Counted from the stretch's first letter, positions 29,328 to 38,236 are shown. The stretch is DNA of 64,000 nucleotides from Arthrobacter sp. 131MFCol6.1 (GCF_000374925.1 NZ_KB895542.1:186001-250000), one strand, 5' to 3'. Numbers and translations are program-made. Notes: generated by a model not told the origin, from the sequence alone.

Positions 29328-30350
29328 GTGGACTTCCCTCTTAGCAGCTCTGTGATCCTTGTCATTGCTGTTGCGCTCTGGATCGTGTGGGTGGCGCCTT
29401 ACGTTCTCCGGAACGGACGCCACCAGCTGCAACCTGCAGGCGAATTCCTGGCGGACGTCATTGACATGGAACCAGCAGATCCACAGGCGGGGAAGGTTAT
29501 GAAAATGGCGGCGCAGCAGGAGAAACCCATGATCAGCACTCAGCGCGCAGAACCGGCCGGCGGCACACGTGGGCCTGGGGCGGGCAAAGCGGCGACCCCT
29601 CAGCTGAGCCCGATTGCTGCGGAGGGCTCCCCGGTGTTCCGGGTTCGTTGGGGGCGCCTGGTGCTGGCGGTAGCCGGGCTCCTGGCTCTCCTCACGGCAG
29701 TGGTATCCGGAGCCCTTCGACTTTTCGGCATCGGTTCAGGCTGGCTGCCGGTGACCGCCCTCCTGGGCGCCGTCGCCGCAGTGGCGCTGCTTCGCCGCCT
29801 TGCCGTCCGCGATCGCCGGCGGAAGATGAACGCTGCATTCCGTGCAGCCATGGCCAGCCCGGAACGCACTCCTGCGCGGCCGTCCGTGCCTGAACAGACC
29901 CCCTCGGTTCCCGCCGAACGCCCCGGCATCCGGCCGGAAAGCCCGCTCTTCGACGCCGAAGCGGGCCGCAACACGCCCGAGCCCGCGCCGAAGCCGCTGA
30001 CCGCACTGGAACTCCGCCAGGCCGCCCTCGCCGAAGCCGTCGCCTCGGGTGATGCTTCGGCGGCTGTGGCCGCCGGCACGGGTGCAGTAGCGGAGGGCAC
30101 GAGCTGGGAGCCCGTCGAGGTTCCCAAGCCCACCTACGTCGAAGCCCCGAAGGCCGAACGTGCAGCCCCGATGCCACTCGACCTTCCCGAGGCGCCGAAG
30201 GCCGTAGGAAAGCCGTCCCTCAAGCAGGCCTCAGCGCGGCCGGCAGCGTCCGATCCGCAGACCGCCGAGGATTCCGAGACCAAGCAGCTCAGCAAGGCCC
30301 AGAGCGCCTTGAGCAACCTGGATGATGTCCTCCAGCGGCGCCGCGCCTGA
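29328..30350 (+). CDS. Membrane protein with long disordered cytoplasmic tail
   Basis: 340 residues from GTG 29328 (a TTG two codons upstream is also possible; neither has a clear ribosome site). An N-terminal helix (about 5-23, ending WVAPYVLRNGRHQ), a hydrophilic loop, and a second hydrophobic pair at about 108-155 (LVLAVAGLLALLTAVVSGAL and WLPVTALLGAVAAVALL). The C-terminal 180 residues are Pro/Ala/Glu-rich and probably disordered. No named family recognised. Its own terminator follows, so it may be a single-gene unit. Confidence 0.75.
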   Translation: MDFPLSSSVILVIAVALWIVWVAPYVLRNGRHQLQPAGEFLADVIDMEPADPQAGKVMKMAAQQEKPMISTQRAEPAGGTRGPGAGKAATPQLSPIAAEGSPVFRVRWGRLVLAVAGLLALLTAVVSGALRLFGIGSGWLPVTALLGAVAAVALLRRLAVRDRRRKMNAAFRAAMASPERTPARPSVPEQTPSVPAERPGIRPESPLFDAEAGRNTPEPAPKPLTALELRQAALAEAVASGDASAAVAAGTGAVAEGTSWEPVEVPKPTYVEAPKAERAAPMPLDLPEAPKAVGKPSLKQASARPAASDPQTAEDSETKQLSKAQSALSNLDDVLQRRRA

Positions 30351-30374
30351 TCCGGCCCGTCCTTCCCGAGATTA

Positions 30375-30409
30375 CCCCGGGCAGCCAGCAATGGCTGCCC
30401 GGGGTTTTT
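30375..30409 (+). terminator. Rho-independent terminator
   Basis: CCCCGGGCAGCCA (30375-30387) pairs exactly with TGGCTGCCCGGGG (30392-30404) around GCAA, followed by five T. Confidence 0.92.
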
Positions 30410-30465
30410 CATGTCCCCGCAGCGGCGACGGCGGGCTTCGCAGCGCCGGGCTTCGCAGCGCCGGG

Positions 30466-30856
30466 CCGTCGACGCCGGGCACTCCGTGGGCGTGCTCAGC
30501 CGCAACCCGCCAGCGGCCGGCGCCGCCGGCAACATCCGGGGCGCGGAATACTTCCGCGCGGATGTCACGACGGGCGAGGGGATCGCGGCCGCCCTGGCAG
30601 GCGCCGACGGTAATTGACTGCTTGGTGGGACGCGCCGGGAAGGCACGCAAGAACATCGCCGACGGCGGCGCGAGGCTTCTGGCCGCCGCCCAGGACGCGG
30701 TAATGGCCAAGGCGCGCAAAGGGTCAACTCGGTCGTCTGCCGCTGCCCGGCGCGATGGGCCGCTACCTGCGCCAGGGGTTAAGTCTGGTGCCGGACGCGC
30801 GACACGGCACCGAGACTTTCCGGGGCTGGCTGGAAAACAGCGCAGATAGTTTGTAG
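30466..30856 (+). pseudogene. Decayed NAD(P)-binding (NmrA/epimerase-like) gene
   Basis: Three frames are needed to read one family. Frame 3 gives VDAGHSVGVLSRNPP...GAEYFRADVTTGEGIAAALAGAD (about 30468-30610). Frame 1 continues IDCLVGRAGKARKNIADGGARLLAAA (about 30610-30700). Frame 2 gives only the C-terminal piece RLPLPGAMGRYLRQGLSLVPDARHG... to TAG 30856. The N-terminal GxxGxxG loop and the whole middle are missing, so there has been an internal deletion plus frameshifts. Just before it (about 30435-30470) is a short tandem duplication of CGGGCTTCGCAGCGC. NmrA-like epimerases of the Rossmann fold have this order of segments. Confidence 0.7.
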
Positions 30857-30902
30857 CCTAGGGACACCGGCAACGCCGTTCCGTCAGGACCGGCGTTGCT
30901 TC

Positions 30903-30975
30903 GGGGCTATAGCTCAGTTGGTAGAGCGCTTCGTTCGCATCGAAGAGGTCAGGAGTTCGAATCTCCTTAGCTCCA
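30903..30975 (+). tRNA. tRNA-Ala (anticodon CGC)
   Basis: Full cloverleaf: acceptor GGGGCTA/TAGCTCC containing the G3-U70 pair that identifies alanine tRNA, D-arm GCTCAGTTGGTAGAGC, anticodon stem CTTCG/CGAAG with loop TTCGCAT (anticodon CGC, 30936-30938), T-loop GTTCGAATC, discriminator A30975. The CCA end is not encoded. Confidence 0.97.
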
Positions 30976-30983
30976 CAGATTTC

Positions 30984-31001
30984 AAGGGTTTCTGAACCTT
31001 T
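30984..31001 (+). terminator. Weak stem-loop after tRNA-Ala
   Basis: AAGGGTT and AACCTTT pair around TCTG, with little T-run. It could be the tRNA 3' terminator. The rest of 31002-31244 shows no gene. Confidence 0.4.
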
Positions 31002-31244
31002 GAGTGCGTGGCCCGACTGTTTGGCCCGAGTGTGTGGTCCCGCTGTAGAGCCGGATCATTCAGGATCCGCGGCCGTCAGCCCCACTGAGTACGGTGGGCC
31101 GCGTTGCCCGCGGACCCGTGACCCGTGCAGAGCTATACCATCCTTCCAGGCCCCTGACCTGCGCAATCATTGTCGAAATGGTGTCTGGGCATTATGCTCG
31201 GCGACGGGGGAGCCGGGAGCCGGCTCAAAGACTTGGGGGAAAAA

Positions 31245-33080
31245 TTGAACAAGAAGACCATCCGCTTAGGCATCGCCGGGGCACTCACTGCGCTCTCGCT
31301 CACCGCGCTCTCGCTTGCGGGCCTCGCCGTTCCGGCGCAGGCCGATCCCGATCAGTGGGCCATTCCACCGAACATCGATTCCTGCGGCCCGGTGGTCGAC
31401 TCAGTCAGGTTCTGCACGGCGCCGGACGGGCATCCGTACCCGATGCTGGTCAACGGCGGCGCCGTCGCCGGCCCGCGGCCCGGCATCGGCGGGCCCCTCC
31501 AGGTCGGCAGCACCCTGACCGTTGTTGACGGCGCCTGGGATCCCGCGGACGCCAAGCTCACGCACCAGTGGCTGCGCAACGATGTGCCCATCCCGGGCGC
31601 CACCGGCCCCACCTACCTGCTCACCACGGCGGACCTCGGCAAGGGCCTCCGGGTCAAGACCACGGCGGCAGCGCCGAGCTATGCAAACACGACCCTGCAG
31701 TCCGCCAAAACCGCCCCCGTCACGAACGCCGGCGGCACTGTCCCGTCCGTCGTTGCGGGGGACGTTGTCATCGCTCAATTGGACACCCACCCGGATAGGC
31801 CCAGCCGCCTCGTGTTCGCTGGGGGGAGTTTCAAGGGCGCTCCGGTCATCCACCGCCAGTACCAGTGGCTTCGCGACGGCAAGCCCATCCCGGGTGCCAC
31901 CGCGGAAATGTTCGACCCGAAGGGCTGGGGATCAACGGGGCTGCTCAGCGTCAGGATCACCGGCCACGCGCCCGGATTCAAGCCGGCCGCCGCGACCTCT
32001 AAACAGCGAAAGGTTTCTGACTTCGACCAGGCCCCCGGCGCCGTGGTCACCGGCGGCACCGGCTTGGGGGAGGTCCTCACCGCCGTAGACGACGTTCCCT
32101 GGACTGCCTGGCGGGGCGAGTACACCTACAAGTGGCTGCGCGACGGCGTCATAATTCCCGGAGCCACCGCATTGACCTACAAGATCACGGCCAAGGACCA
32201 GGGCCACACCCTGGTCCTTGAGTCCGGCACTTGGTACGACACCCACATCTACTCCAACCCGGTCGCCGTGCCGGCGGCCGGGGAGCTGAAGCAGCTGACG
32301 AACGTCACCAAGCCGGTCGTGACCGGGGACGCCGTGACCGGCTCTGTGATGAAGGTGTCGGCCGGGACCTGGTCCGTGCCCTCCGACAGGCTGACGTTCA
32401 CCTACAGCTGGCTGGACGGATCGAATACGGTCAGCGGCCCGACGTTTACTCCGGACACGCCCCAAGTTGGCAAGACCCTCACCGCCCTCGTGACCGCCTC
32501 CGCCCCCGGCTACTCCACCGCCTGGGTAAAAGTCACAGCGCCCAAGCCCGTGACCGTGCGTGAGTCGACGCGGGCCATCAGCGGGAACCTGACCGTCGGG
32601 TCGAAGGTGACCTTGACGCCCGACCCCTGGTATGACCGGGCGGGGATCACTTCGGACGTAATGTGGCTGCGCGACGGCGTCCAGATCGCCGGGGCCGACG
32701 GCTGGAGCTACGTCCTGGCGAAGGCCGACGCCGGCACGAAGCTCTCGGTCAACGTGAACCCGACTACGTCGGGCGGCAAGTACCAGACGCTCAACGCTTC
32801 GTCGAGGGTGGCGGGTTTGCCCCTGACGTCGGCCACGCCGACGATTGCCGGCACGGTCAAGGTTGGGAATGTCCTGACTGTGCAGCGGGGCACCTGGACC
32901 TGGGGCACTGCCTTCACGTACCGCTGGCTGCGCAATGGCGTCGTCATCTCTGACGCCTATGCATCCACCTACAAGGTCCGGACCGCCGACAAGGGCACCA
33001 AGCTCACCGTCCGCGTCACCGGCTCCCGGTTCGGCTACACCACCGTGTCGCGGACCAGCGGAGCGTACCTCGTCGGCTGA
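31245..33080 (+). CDS. Secreted protein of six Ig-like repeats
   Basis: 611 residues from TTG 31245, with GGGGGA just upstream. A signal peptide (KKTIRLG then an Ala/Leu-rich core, cleavage after VPAQA near residue 34) leads to about six tandem 85-100-residue modules. Each follows the pattern V.G..L.V..G.W.P..LTY.WLR(N/D)G.PI.GAT..TY.(L/I)T.AD.GK.L.V.VTA...GY. These Ig-like modules are common in Micrococcales surface proteins and bind polysaccharide or act as stalks. Modules 2 and 3 are the most divergent. No enzyme domain, LPXTG or C-terminal anchor is present, so the protein is probably released or held non-covalently. Starts a run of exported proteins. Confidence 0.85.
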   Translation: MNKKTIRLGIAGALTALSLTALSLAGLAVPAQADPDQWAIPPNIDSCGPVVDSVRFCTAPDGHPYPMLVNGGAVAGPRPGIGGPLQVGSTLTVVDGAWDPADAKLTHQWLRNDVPIPGATGPTYLLTTADLGKGLRVKTTAAAPSYANTTLQSAKTAPVTNAGGTVPSVVAGDVVIAQLDTHPDRPSRLVFAGGSFKGAPVIHRQYQWLRDGKPIPGATAEMFDPKGWGSTGLLSVRITGHAPGFKPAAATSKQRKVSDFDQAPGAVVTGGTGLGEVLTAVDDVPWTAWRGEYTYKWLRDGVIIPGATALTYKITAKDQGHTLVLESGTWYDTHIYSNPVAVPAAGELKQLTNVTKPVVTGDAVTGSVMKVSAGTWSVPSDRLTFTYSWLDGSNTVSGPTFTPDTPQVGKTLTALVTASAPGYSTAWVKVTAPKPVTVRESTRAISGNLTVGSKVTLTPDPWYDRAGITSDVMWLRDGVQIAGADGWSYVLAKADAGTKLSVNVNPTTSGGKYQTLNASSRVAGLPLTSATPTIAGTVKVGNVLTVQRGTWTWGTAFTYRWLRNGVVISDAYASTYKVRTADKGTKLTVRVTGSRFGYTTVSRTSGAYLVG

Positions 33081-33157
33081 CCAACGGCTTTCCCGGGCCC
33101 GCCGCATGCCGGCGTGGTCCGGGAGGCAAGACTAGCCCGTCCGGGAAGAGGAGCAAC

Positions 33158-33787
33158 ATGGCAGCCACAGGGATCGTGACCCGGCCGGCGTCGAACGTAA
33201 CCCTGCACGTCGGGGCACCAGGGTCCGCCGTGGCCAGCGAGACAGCCGCCCTCCTCAACGAGTCCCTCGGCTCCGGTTTTATCCAGCCATCAGCTCTGGC
33301 GGAACTGACAGCCGAGGGCGGGGGAGTCCTCATCCGCGCCCGCGGCAGGGGCGGTGAGCTCCTGGGTGCGGGGACCGCCCGCGTGCTGGACCAGGCGTCC
33401 CACGCCGTACTGCAGGACCGCCTGCGCCCTCCTGGGGTCGACGCCGGCCTGGTCGGGCGCCGGGTCGGGGAGCTGAAGTCCATTGTGGTCGCGCCCGCAG
33501 CCAGGGGGATGGGCGTCGGCTCGACCGTGCTCGCGGCCTGCCTGGACTTTCTGAAGGCCCGCGGCTGCCACGACGTCGTGTCGGCGTCCTGGGTCTCGGC
33601 CGATCCACAGCATTCTTCCCTGGGGATGCTGGAGCGGGCCGGCTTTGCGCAGGTGGCCACGATCCCCGCCTTCTGGGCGGACGACCAGAGGGCGGTCGGC
33701 TACCTCTGCCCCCTGTGCGGCGCCAGGTGCGTCTGCGCGGCCGTCATCATGGTGCTCCCACTCATGGACAGGGCCAACCGCGGCTAG
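33158..33787 (+). CDS. GNAT family N-acetyltransferase
   Basis: 209 residues, ATG with GAAGAGGAGC upstream. The GNAT core has ELKSIVVAPAARGMGVGSTVLAACLDFL (the acetyl-CoA pyrophosphate loop RGMGVG) and SSLGMLERAGFAQVATIPAFW near the end; the tail holds four Cys (LCPLCGARCVCAAV) that might bind a metal. The N-terminal 45 residues are outside the family core. Substrate unknown. Its stop overlaps the convergent gene by 4 nt. Confidence 0.88.
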   Translation: MAATGIVTRPASNVTLHVGAPGSAVASETAALLNESLGSGFIQPSALAELTAEGGGVLIRARGRGGELLGAGTARVLDQASHAVLQDRLRPPGVDAGLVGRRVGELKSIVVAPAARGMGVGSTVLAACLDFLKARGCHDVVSASWVSADPQHSSLGMLERAGFAQVATIPAFWADDQRAVGYLCPLCGARCVCAAVIMVLPLMDRANRG

Positions 33788-34299
33788 GGCGCTTCCTTGG
33801 CCAGGGCCGCGGTGCCGGGAGGCGTTGTGCGGCCGAGCCGCTCGTCGAGTCTGATGCGCAGCCTGGCTGCGGTGACCTGAACCCGGTGCTGCGAGACGGC
33901 CGCAGAGCCGGAAAGCTCCGCAGAGACGTGGTGCCCGCTGCCGGTAATCTCCCCGGCCCCGTTCACGGACTCCCACGCGATGTCCAGGAGCTCGAGCTCC
34001 TCGTTGCGGGCCAACTCGCTGCGGGCGAGCACATCCAGCGCTGCCAGCCCCAGGGCCTTGCTGTCCCGGTCCTCATCCAGGGCACGGTCCAGCGCCCACT
34101 GGGTCCGTTTCCACCACTCCGCCCGGTCGTCGGCGACGGCTTTCTGGCGCAGCGTCTGCCAGGCCATGAACGCTCCCACGGCCGCAGCAACGAGTACCGC
34201 AACCGGGGCAAGTGCGGCAACGATCTGCCACCACTCGGCCGGTCCTGGCGGGAGGAGGACTTCAACCGGGACCGGAGACGGGGCAGGCGTTGGTGGCAT
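33784..34299 (-). CDS. Single-pass membrane protein, unknown
   Basis: 171 residues. A Pro-rich N-terminus (MPPTPAPSPVPVE), one membrane helix at about 25-46, then a soluble helical region beginning AWQTLRQKAVADDRAEWWKRTQWALDRALDEDRDSKALGLAALDVLARSELARNEE, which looks like helical-repeat or coiled-coil structure. No named family. It ends in a 4-nt convergent overlap with the GNAT gene and is divergent from the phosphodiester glycosidase gene. Confidence 0.75.
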   Translation of the reverse strand: MPPTPAPSPVPVEVLLPPGPAEWWQIVAALAPVAVLVAAAVGAFMAWQTLRQKAVADDRAEWWKRTQWALDRALDEDRDSKALGLAALDVLARSELARNEELELLDIAWESVNGAGEITGSGHHVSAELSGSAAVSQHRVQVTAARLRIRLDERLGRTTPPGTAALAKEAP

Positions 34300-34489
34300 G
34301 CGACCAGCCTAAGCCGCGGCCCGGACAGTGGCGGGCGGCAAGGCGGGCACGGTGCGGCGGGCGCGGCGGGCGCGGGGTGCTTCGGTGCTCCCGACCGGTC
34401 ACCGCGGCATCGGTAAACGTACTGCGAAGGTTCGGCCAACAGGTGCCCAACGCCGCGTGAAACAGGCGGAATCGGCCTGGCGGCTTGTC

Positions 34490-34495
34490 TACGGT
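34490..34495 (+). promoter_or_regulatory. -10 hexamer, probable leaderless start
   Basis: TACGGT, 6 nt before ATG 34502 of the phosphodiester glycosidase gene. Confidence 0.42.
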
Positions 34496-34501
34496 GGACG
34501 G

Positions 34502-36175
34502 ATGAAAGTCTCCCTACAGCACCGCGGCGCCCTGACCGGCGGCCTTGTTCTCGCCGTCTGTTCAGCGCTCCTCAGCCCCGTCGGCCCGACTCATGCGGAC
34601 GGCAGCCAGAAAGGTAACACCGGAGCGGCCCAGGGCGCCCACCTCGACCTTGGCCCGGCCGACCTGCCCGAAAACCGGACGGTGACCGTCCTCGCCCCGG
34701 GCGTTACCCGGACAAAGATCAGCCGCGGCGGAGCAGACCCGTCATTGTTCTGGACAGCCGAGGTGGCCATACCCTCGGATTCACCGGATCCTGACGCACC
34801 AGCCTCGGCGCTCTCCAGCCAGGCCACCGCGCAGCACATCGCCGACAAGCTCAATGCGGCAGGGGTCGATGCCCGCGTCGAACATGTCCAGTCCCCGCAG
34901 TTGGCCGACGCCGGCGGGGATCTGGGGTACCGGGTCCGTGCCGGTCACCTCGCCGCCAAGGCCGATGGCAACCCGGTTCTCGCGCAGATCAAGGCGGCCG
35001 GGTTTGCCTCCTCCGTGATCTATACGGGTTGGGACGGCGACGCCGGCGCCAGCACGAAAACTCGCGGGCCCTGGAACCTGGAGGTCATCACCATCGATCC
35101 CAAGACCTTCACGGGCCGGCTCTCCGGCTCCTTCGGCCCGGACCTGGAAAAGCCGGAGACCACCAGCCAGCTCGCTACTGACGCCAGCGCCATCGCCGCC
35201 GTCAACGCGGGCTACTTCGTCTTCGACCCGGCAGCCGGCGCCGAAGGTGACCCCGCCGGGGTCGGCGTCTACGGCGGCAAGACCCTCAGCGAACCAGTCG
35301 CGGACCGCCCGGCCCTGGTCATCGACGGCAAGAAGAACAGCACCAGCATTCAGCGGCTGACCTGGGCCGGTTCCGTCTCCTCCGCTTCCGGTTCGGCGGC
35401 TCTGGACGGCATTGACCGGGTGCCGGGCCTGATCCGCAACTGCGGCGGAGCCAACGGCCTGCCCACCCCGCTCGCACTCCACGACGTCACCTGCACGAAC
35501 GCCAATGAACTCGTGGCCTTCACGCCTGAATTCGGGCCGTCGACTCCGGCCGGTCCGGGCCTTGAGGTGGCGGTGGACAGCCACGGCACCGTCACCGCAA
35601 TTGCCGGGACACGCGGCACGGCCGTTCCTGCCGGCGGACGCACCGTCCAGGCAACCGGGACCAACGTCGCACGGCTGCGGACAATCGCCACGGTGGGCGC
35701 CAAGCTGAAAATCAACACCGGTCTGCTCGACCAGGACGGAAGGTCCTTCTCCACGGACAGGGCCACCACCGTCGTCAACGGCGGCCCGCTGCTGGTCAAG
35801 AACGGCAAGGCAGAGGTCACCGCCAGGCGTGACGGCATGGTCCACCCCAATGACGGGAACAGCTTCTACTACGGCTGGGTCCACAAGCGAAACCCGCGGA
35901 CTTTCGCCGGCACCGATGCCCAAGGGAGAACCATGCTGGTGACAGCCGATGGACGCTCGACGGCCTCACTGGGACTAAGCCTGAAGGAAGAGGCCGACGT
36001 CGCCGCGTCCCTTGGCATGGTCCAGGCGATTAACCTGGACGGTGGCGGTTCCACGACAGCAGTGGCCGGAGGAGCTGTTCTGAATATCCCCTCGGGCGGC
36101 GCGGAACGTCCCGTCGGTGACGCACTCCTCGTGCTTCCCACCCGAAAGGATGGGCCGAACAGCACGGACAAGTAG
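34502..36175 (+). CDS. Exported phosphodiester glycosidase (NAGPA domain) with SPOR-like region
   Basis: 557 residues from ATG 34502; the open frame upstream to 34328 lacks a signal and the -10 hexamer supports this start. A signal peptide of about 30 residues ends near THA-DG. Residues about 95-170 (AQHIADKLNAAGVDARVEHVQ...YRVRAGHLAAKADG...AAGFASSVIYTG) look like a SPOR domain, which binds peptidoglycan. The C-terminal half is a phosphodiester glycosidase/NAGPA domain: AAVNAGYFVFDP, VNGGPLLVKNG, and AINLDGGGSTTAV. This family removes sugars from phosphodiester-linked glycans. A wall-glycan or teichoic-acid substrate is inferred. Confidence 0.88.
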   Translation: MKVSLQHRGALTGGLVLAVCSALLSPVGPTHADGSQKGNTGAAQGAHLDLGPADLPENRTVTVLAPGVTRTKISRGGADPSLFWTAEVAIPSDSPDPDAPASALSSQATAQHIADKLNAAGVDARVEHVQSPQLADAGGDLGYRVRAGHLAAKADGNPVLAQIKAAGFASSVIYTGWDGDAGASTKTRGPWNLEVITIDPKTFTGRLSGSFGPDLEKPETTSQLATDASAIAAVNAGYFVFDPAAGAEGDPAGVGVYGGKTLSEPVADRPALVIDGKKNSTSIQRLTWAGSVSSASGSAALDGIDRVPGLIRNCGGANGLPTPLALHDVTCTNANELVAFTPEFGPSTPAGPGLEVAVDSHGTVTAIAGTRGTAVPAGGRTVQATGTNVARLRTIATVGAKLKINTGLLDQDGRSFSTDRATTVVNGGPLLVKNGKAEVTARRDGMVHPNDGNSFYYGWVHKRNPRTFAGTDAQGRTMLVTADGRSTASLGLSLKEEADVAASLGMVQAINLDGGGSTTAVAGGAVLNIPSGGAERPVGDALLVLPTRKDGPNSTDK

Positions 36176-36207
36176 CGGCGGGTCTCTCTCCGACTCTTGA
36201 CGGGAAG

Positions 36208-37074
36208 TCACAGCGAAGCGTACAGCCGGCCGAGTGAGGTCAGCCGGCCGTTCGTTTGATAGAGGGCTGACGGGCCCATGGCGGGGTCACTGGGTTCCCT
36301 GGCTTTCCACGCAAACCGTTCGACGAAGGGCATCGCTCGCATGCCGGCGACCGCAACCTGCATGAAGTAGGCGGTCTCGCGGGTGGTGTACCGGGAGGGG
36401 CGTGACGGGGTTGCCTGCCAGTCCGCAACTCCAAATTCGGTAACCCAGACCGGTCTTCCATACCGGTGATGCAGGTACCAGACTCTTGCGAGGAAACTCT
36501 CTGGGTTCGGCGAGCCGTAGTGATGCATCGTCATGAAGTCGATGCGGAGGTTCGTCTGCCGCGCCCTGGCCATGAAGTGGTCCAGCCACGGGCTCCTGAC
36601 ACCGACCGTGGCCGGAGATCCCAGACGCAGGCCGGTGGATTGAAGGTGGGGCCACAACCGTATGGCCTCATCGACGGACATGCTGGCCTGGCCTGGGTGG
36701 TCCGGCTCGTTGAAAGCGAGGAGGTGTTTGGTCCTCGTCTGGGGAAGTTGCCTTGCCACGTCGCCAAGGGCGTCCTTCCTGAGCAAAGCGTTCGCGCTCC
36801 ACACCATCGGGACAAAGGCCGGCTTGGTCGTGACGGTATACGCGGATCCCCAGGAGTAGTACCAGTTGGCGTTGAGACTCCGGATTTGTCTCAACGCAAG
36901 CGCATCATCTCCGCCGTGGGCTGCGCCTTTGAGAGCCCGGGAGGCAGAGGTGGCCGTACGGGCAAGGGATGGTGTGGAGGGGGCCGGAACCGGCCCAGGG
37001 GGTGTGGCAACGGAACTGGCCCCGGCCGCGGCCAGGGCAGCCGCCATTGCAGTGAGAAAAGTCCGGCGATCCAT
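36208..37074 (-). CDS. Tat-exported glycoside hydrolase, GH128-like (Asl1-like)
   Basis: 288 residues, ATG with AAGAAGGA upstream. A twin-arginine signal (DRRTFLTAMAAALAAAGA) comes first. The catalytic core runs from ANWYYSWGSAY to the end, with acid/base candidate Glu123 in AFNEPDHPGQ and nucleophile candidate Glu213 in WVTEFGVADW. This matches the glycosyl-hydrolase catalytic core seen in Asl1-like/GH128 endo-beta-1,3-glucanases. It would act outside the cell on beta-1,3-glucan, e.g. from fungi or algae (family inference). A TGTGA-N6-TCACG site lies about 50 nt upstream. Confidence 0.87.
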   Translation of the reverse strand: MDRRTFLTAMAAALAAAGASSVATPPGPVPAPSTPSLARTATSASRALKGAAHGGDDALALRQIRSLNANWYYSWGSAYTVTTKPAFVPMVWSANALLRKDALGDVARQLPQTRTKHLLAFNEPDHPGQASMSVDEAIRLWPHLQSTGLRLGSPATVGVRSPWLDHFMARARQTNLRIDFMTMHHYGSPNPESFLARVWYLHHRYGRPVWVTEFGVADWQATPSRPSRYTTRETAYFMQVAVAGMRAMPFVERFAWKAREPSDPAMGPSALYQTNGRLTSLGRLYASL

Positions 37075-37123
37075 GGATTCCTTCTTCCGAAGCGAAGCGT
37101 GCCGATACCAATCCTCAACCGGA

Positions 37124-37139
37124 TGTGACGAGGGTCACG
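37124..37139 (-). promoter_or_regulatory. CRP/GlxR-type operator
   Basis: TGTGA (37124-37128), 6-nt spacer, TCACG (37135-37139): one mismatch to the TGTGA-N6-TCACA consensus for cAMP receptor proteins. About 50 nt upstream of the glucanase start, fitting catabolite control. The 297-bp gap 37075-37371 otherwise shows no gene. Confidence 0.55.
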
Positions 37140-37371
37140 CTACGCCAGTCTCTCGCCATTTGGAACAGCCGCAACGTGTCGCATTGCCGGCGACCCCGGG
37201 TGCGGGGCAAAAAGAGTTTTCATGAGATGGTGTGAACCTGCGTGATCGGCGCCGTGGCCGCGCCGGCGCAGCAATCCGCGCGGCAAAACCCAACCTACTA
37301 ACAGCGGCATGGCAACCGAATCAAGCGCAGGCATCCCAGATAGACATCCAGTGCAGACAAGGCCACCACCG

Positions 37372-37740
37372 ATGAAGAACACCACCGCGATCGCCCTGAC
37401 CCTGCTCTCTGTTCTGCTGACCGCGGCCTGCTCCGCCTCCCCGAGTCCCGAGCCGTCTGCCGGGACCCCTACGGCGGGCCTGCCGGCGTCGCTGCCCAAG
37501 CCTGACCAGGCCCAGCGGGAAGCGCTCCTGGCCTCGCTCGCCAAGATCAACCCCCGCCTGCCAGACGACCAGGCGGTCGACAAGGCCCGCCGCCTGTGCG
37601 GCCGCCTGGTGGGGCAATCGACGGCGGACCAGCTCATCGCCGCCGCAAAGGCGGAGTTCAGCGGGCACGTCCCCGCCCTCTCGGACGATGACGCCCAGCG
37701 GATCATCTCGGCGATCGGGGCCAACGGGTTCTGCCGCTAG
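37372..37740 (+). CDS. Small lipoprotein, DUF732-like
   Basis: 122 residues from ATG 37372 (an upstream in-frame ATG at 37309 adds a non-signal N-terminus). The lipobox LLTAAC near residue 20 predicts lipid anchoring to the outer face of the membrane. After a Ser/Pro/Thr linker comes a helical domain with a Cys pair (ARRLCGRLVGQSTADQL... GANGFCR), which resembles actinobacterial DUF732. Function unknown. It precedes yqeY by 25 nt and may be co-transcribed. Confidence 0.8.
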   Translation: MKNTTAIALTLLSVLLTAACSASPSPEPSAGTPTAGLPASLPKPDQAQREALLASLAKINPRLPDDQAVDKARRLCGRLVGQSTADQLIAAAKAEFSGHVPALSDDDAQRIISAIGANGFCR

Positions 37741-37765
37741 CCTTGTTAACAACACGAGGAGAACT

Positions 37766-38236
37766 ATGACCACCCTGAAAGAACGCCTGCACGCCGACGT
37801 CGTGAGCCACATGAAGGACCGCAACAAGGTTGCCCTGACCACCGTGCGCAACGTCCTGGGCGAGATCGAAACCCGGGAGAAGTCGGGTAAGACGCCGATC
37901 GTGCTGGACGACGCACAGGTGACCGCACTCCTGCAAAAGGAAGCCGCCAAGCGCCGTGACACGGCCCGCATCTACACCGAGGCCGGCGAAGCCGAGCGTG
38001 CCGCCGCCGAGATCGCCGAGGCCGAGGTGATCGAGGCCTACCTGCCCAAGCCTCTGACCGCGGCGGAAGTCGAGACGATCGTGGACGAGGCCATCGCGGC
38101 GCTCAAGGCCGACGGCGTCGAGCTGTCCATGCGTCAGCTGGGGGCAGTGATGAAGCCCGTCACCGCCACGGTGGCCGGACGTTTTGACGGCAAGGCCGTC
38201 AGCGAAATCGTCCGCAACCGTCTCGCGCAGCAGTGA
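37766..38236 (+). CDS. yqeY: GatB/YqeY domain protein
   Basis: 156 residues, ATG with GAGGAG upstream. The sequence is typical YqeY throughout: MTTLKERLHADVVSHMKDRNKVALTTVRNVLGEIE, EYLPKPL-type IEAYLPKPLTAAEVETIV, and GAVMKPVTATVAGRFDGKAVSEIVRNRL. It is related to the C-terminal domain of amidotransferase GatB and probably contacts tRNA; its exact role is not settled. Its stop overlaps the ABC-F start (GTGA), so the two are translationally coupled. Confidence 0.93.
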   Translation: MTTLKERLHADVVSHMKDRNKVALTTVRNVLGEIETREKSGKTPIVLDDAQVTALLQKEAAKRRDTARIYTEAGEAERAAAEIAEAEVIEAYLPKPLTAAEVETIVDEAIAALKADGVELSMRQLGAVMKPVTATVAGRFDGKAVSEIVRNRLAQQ

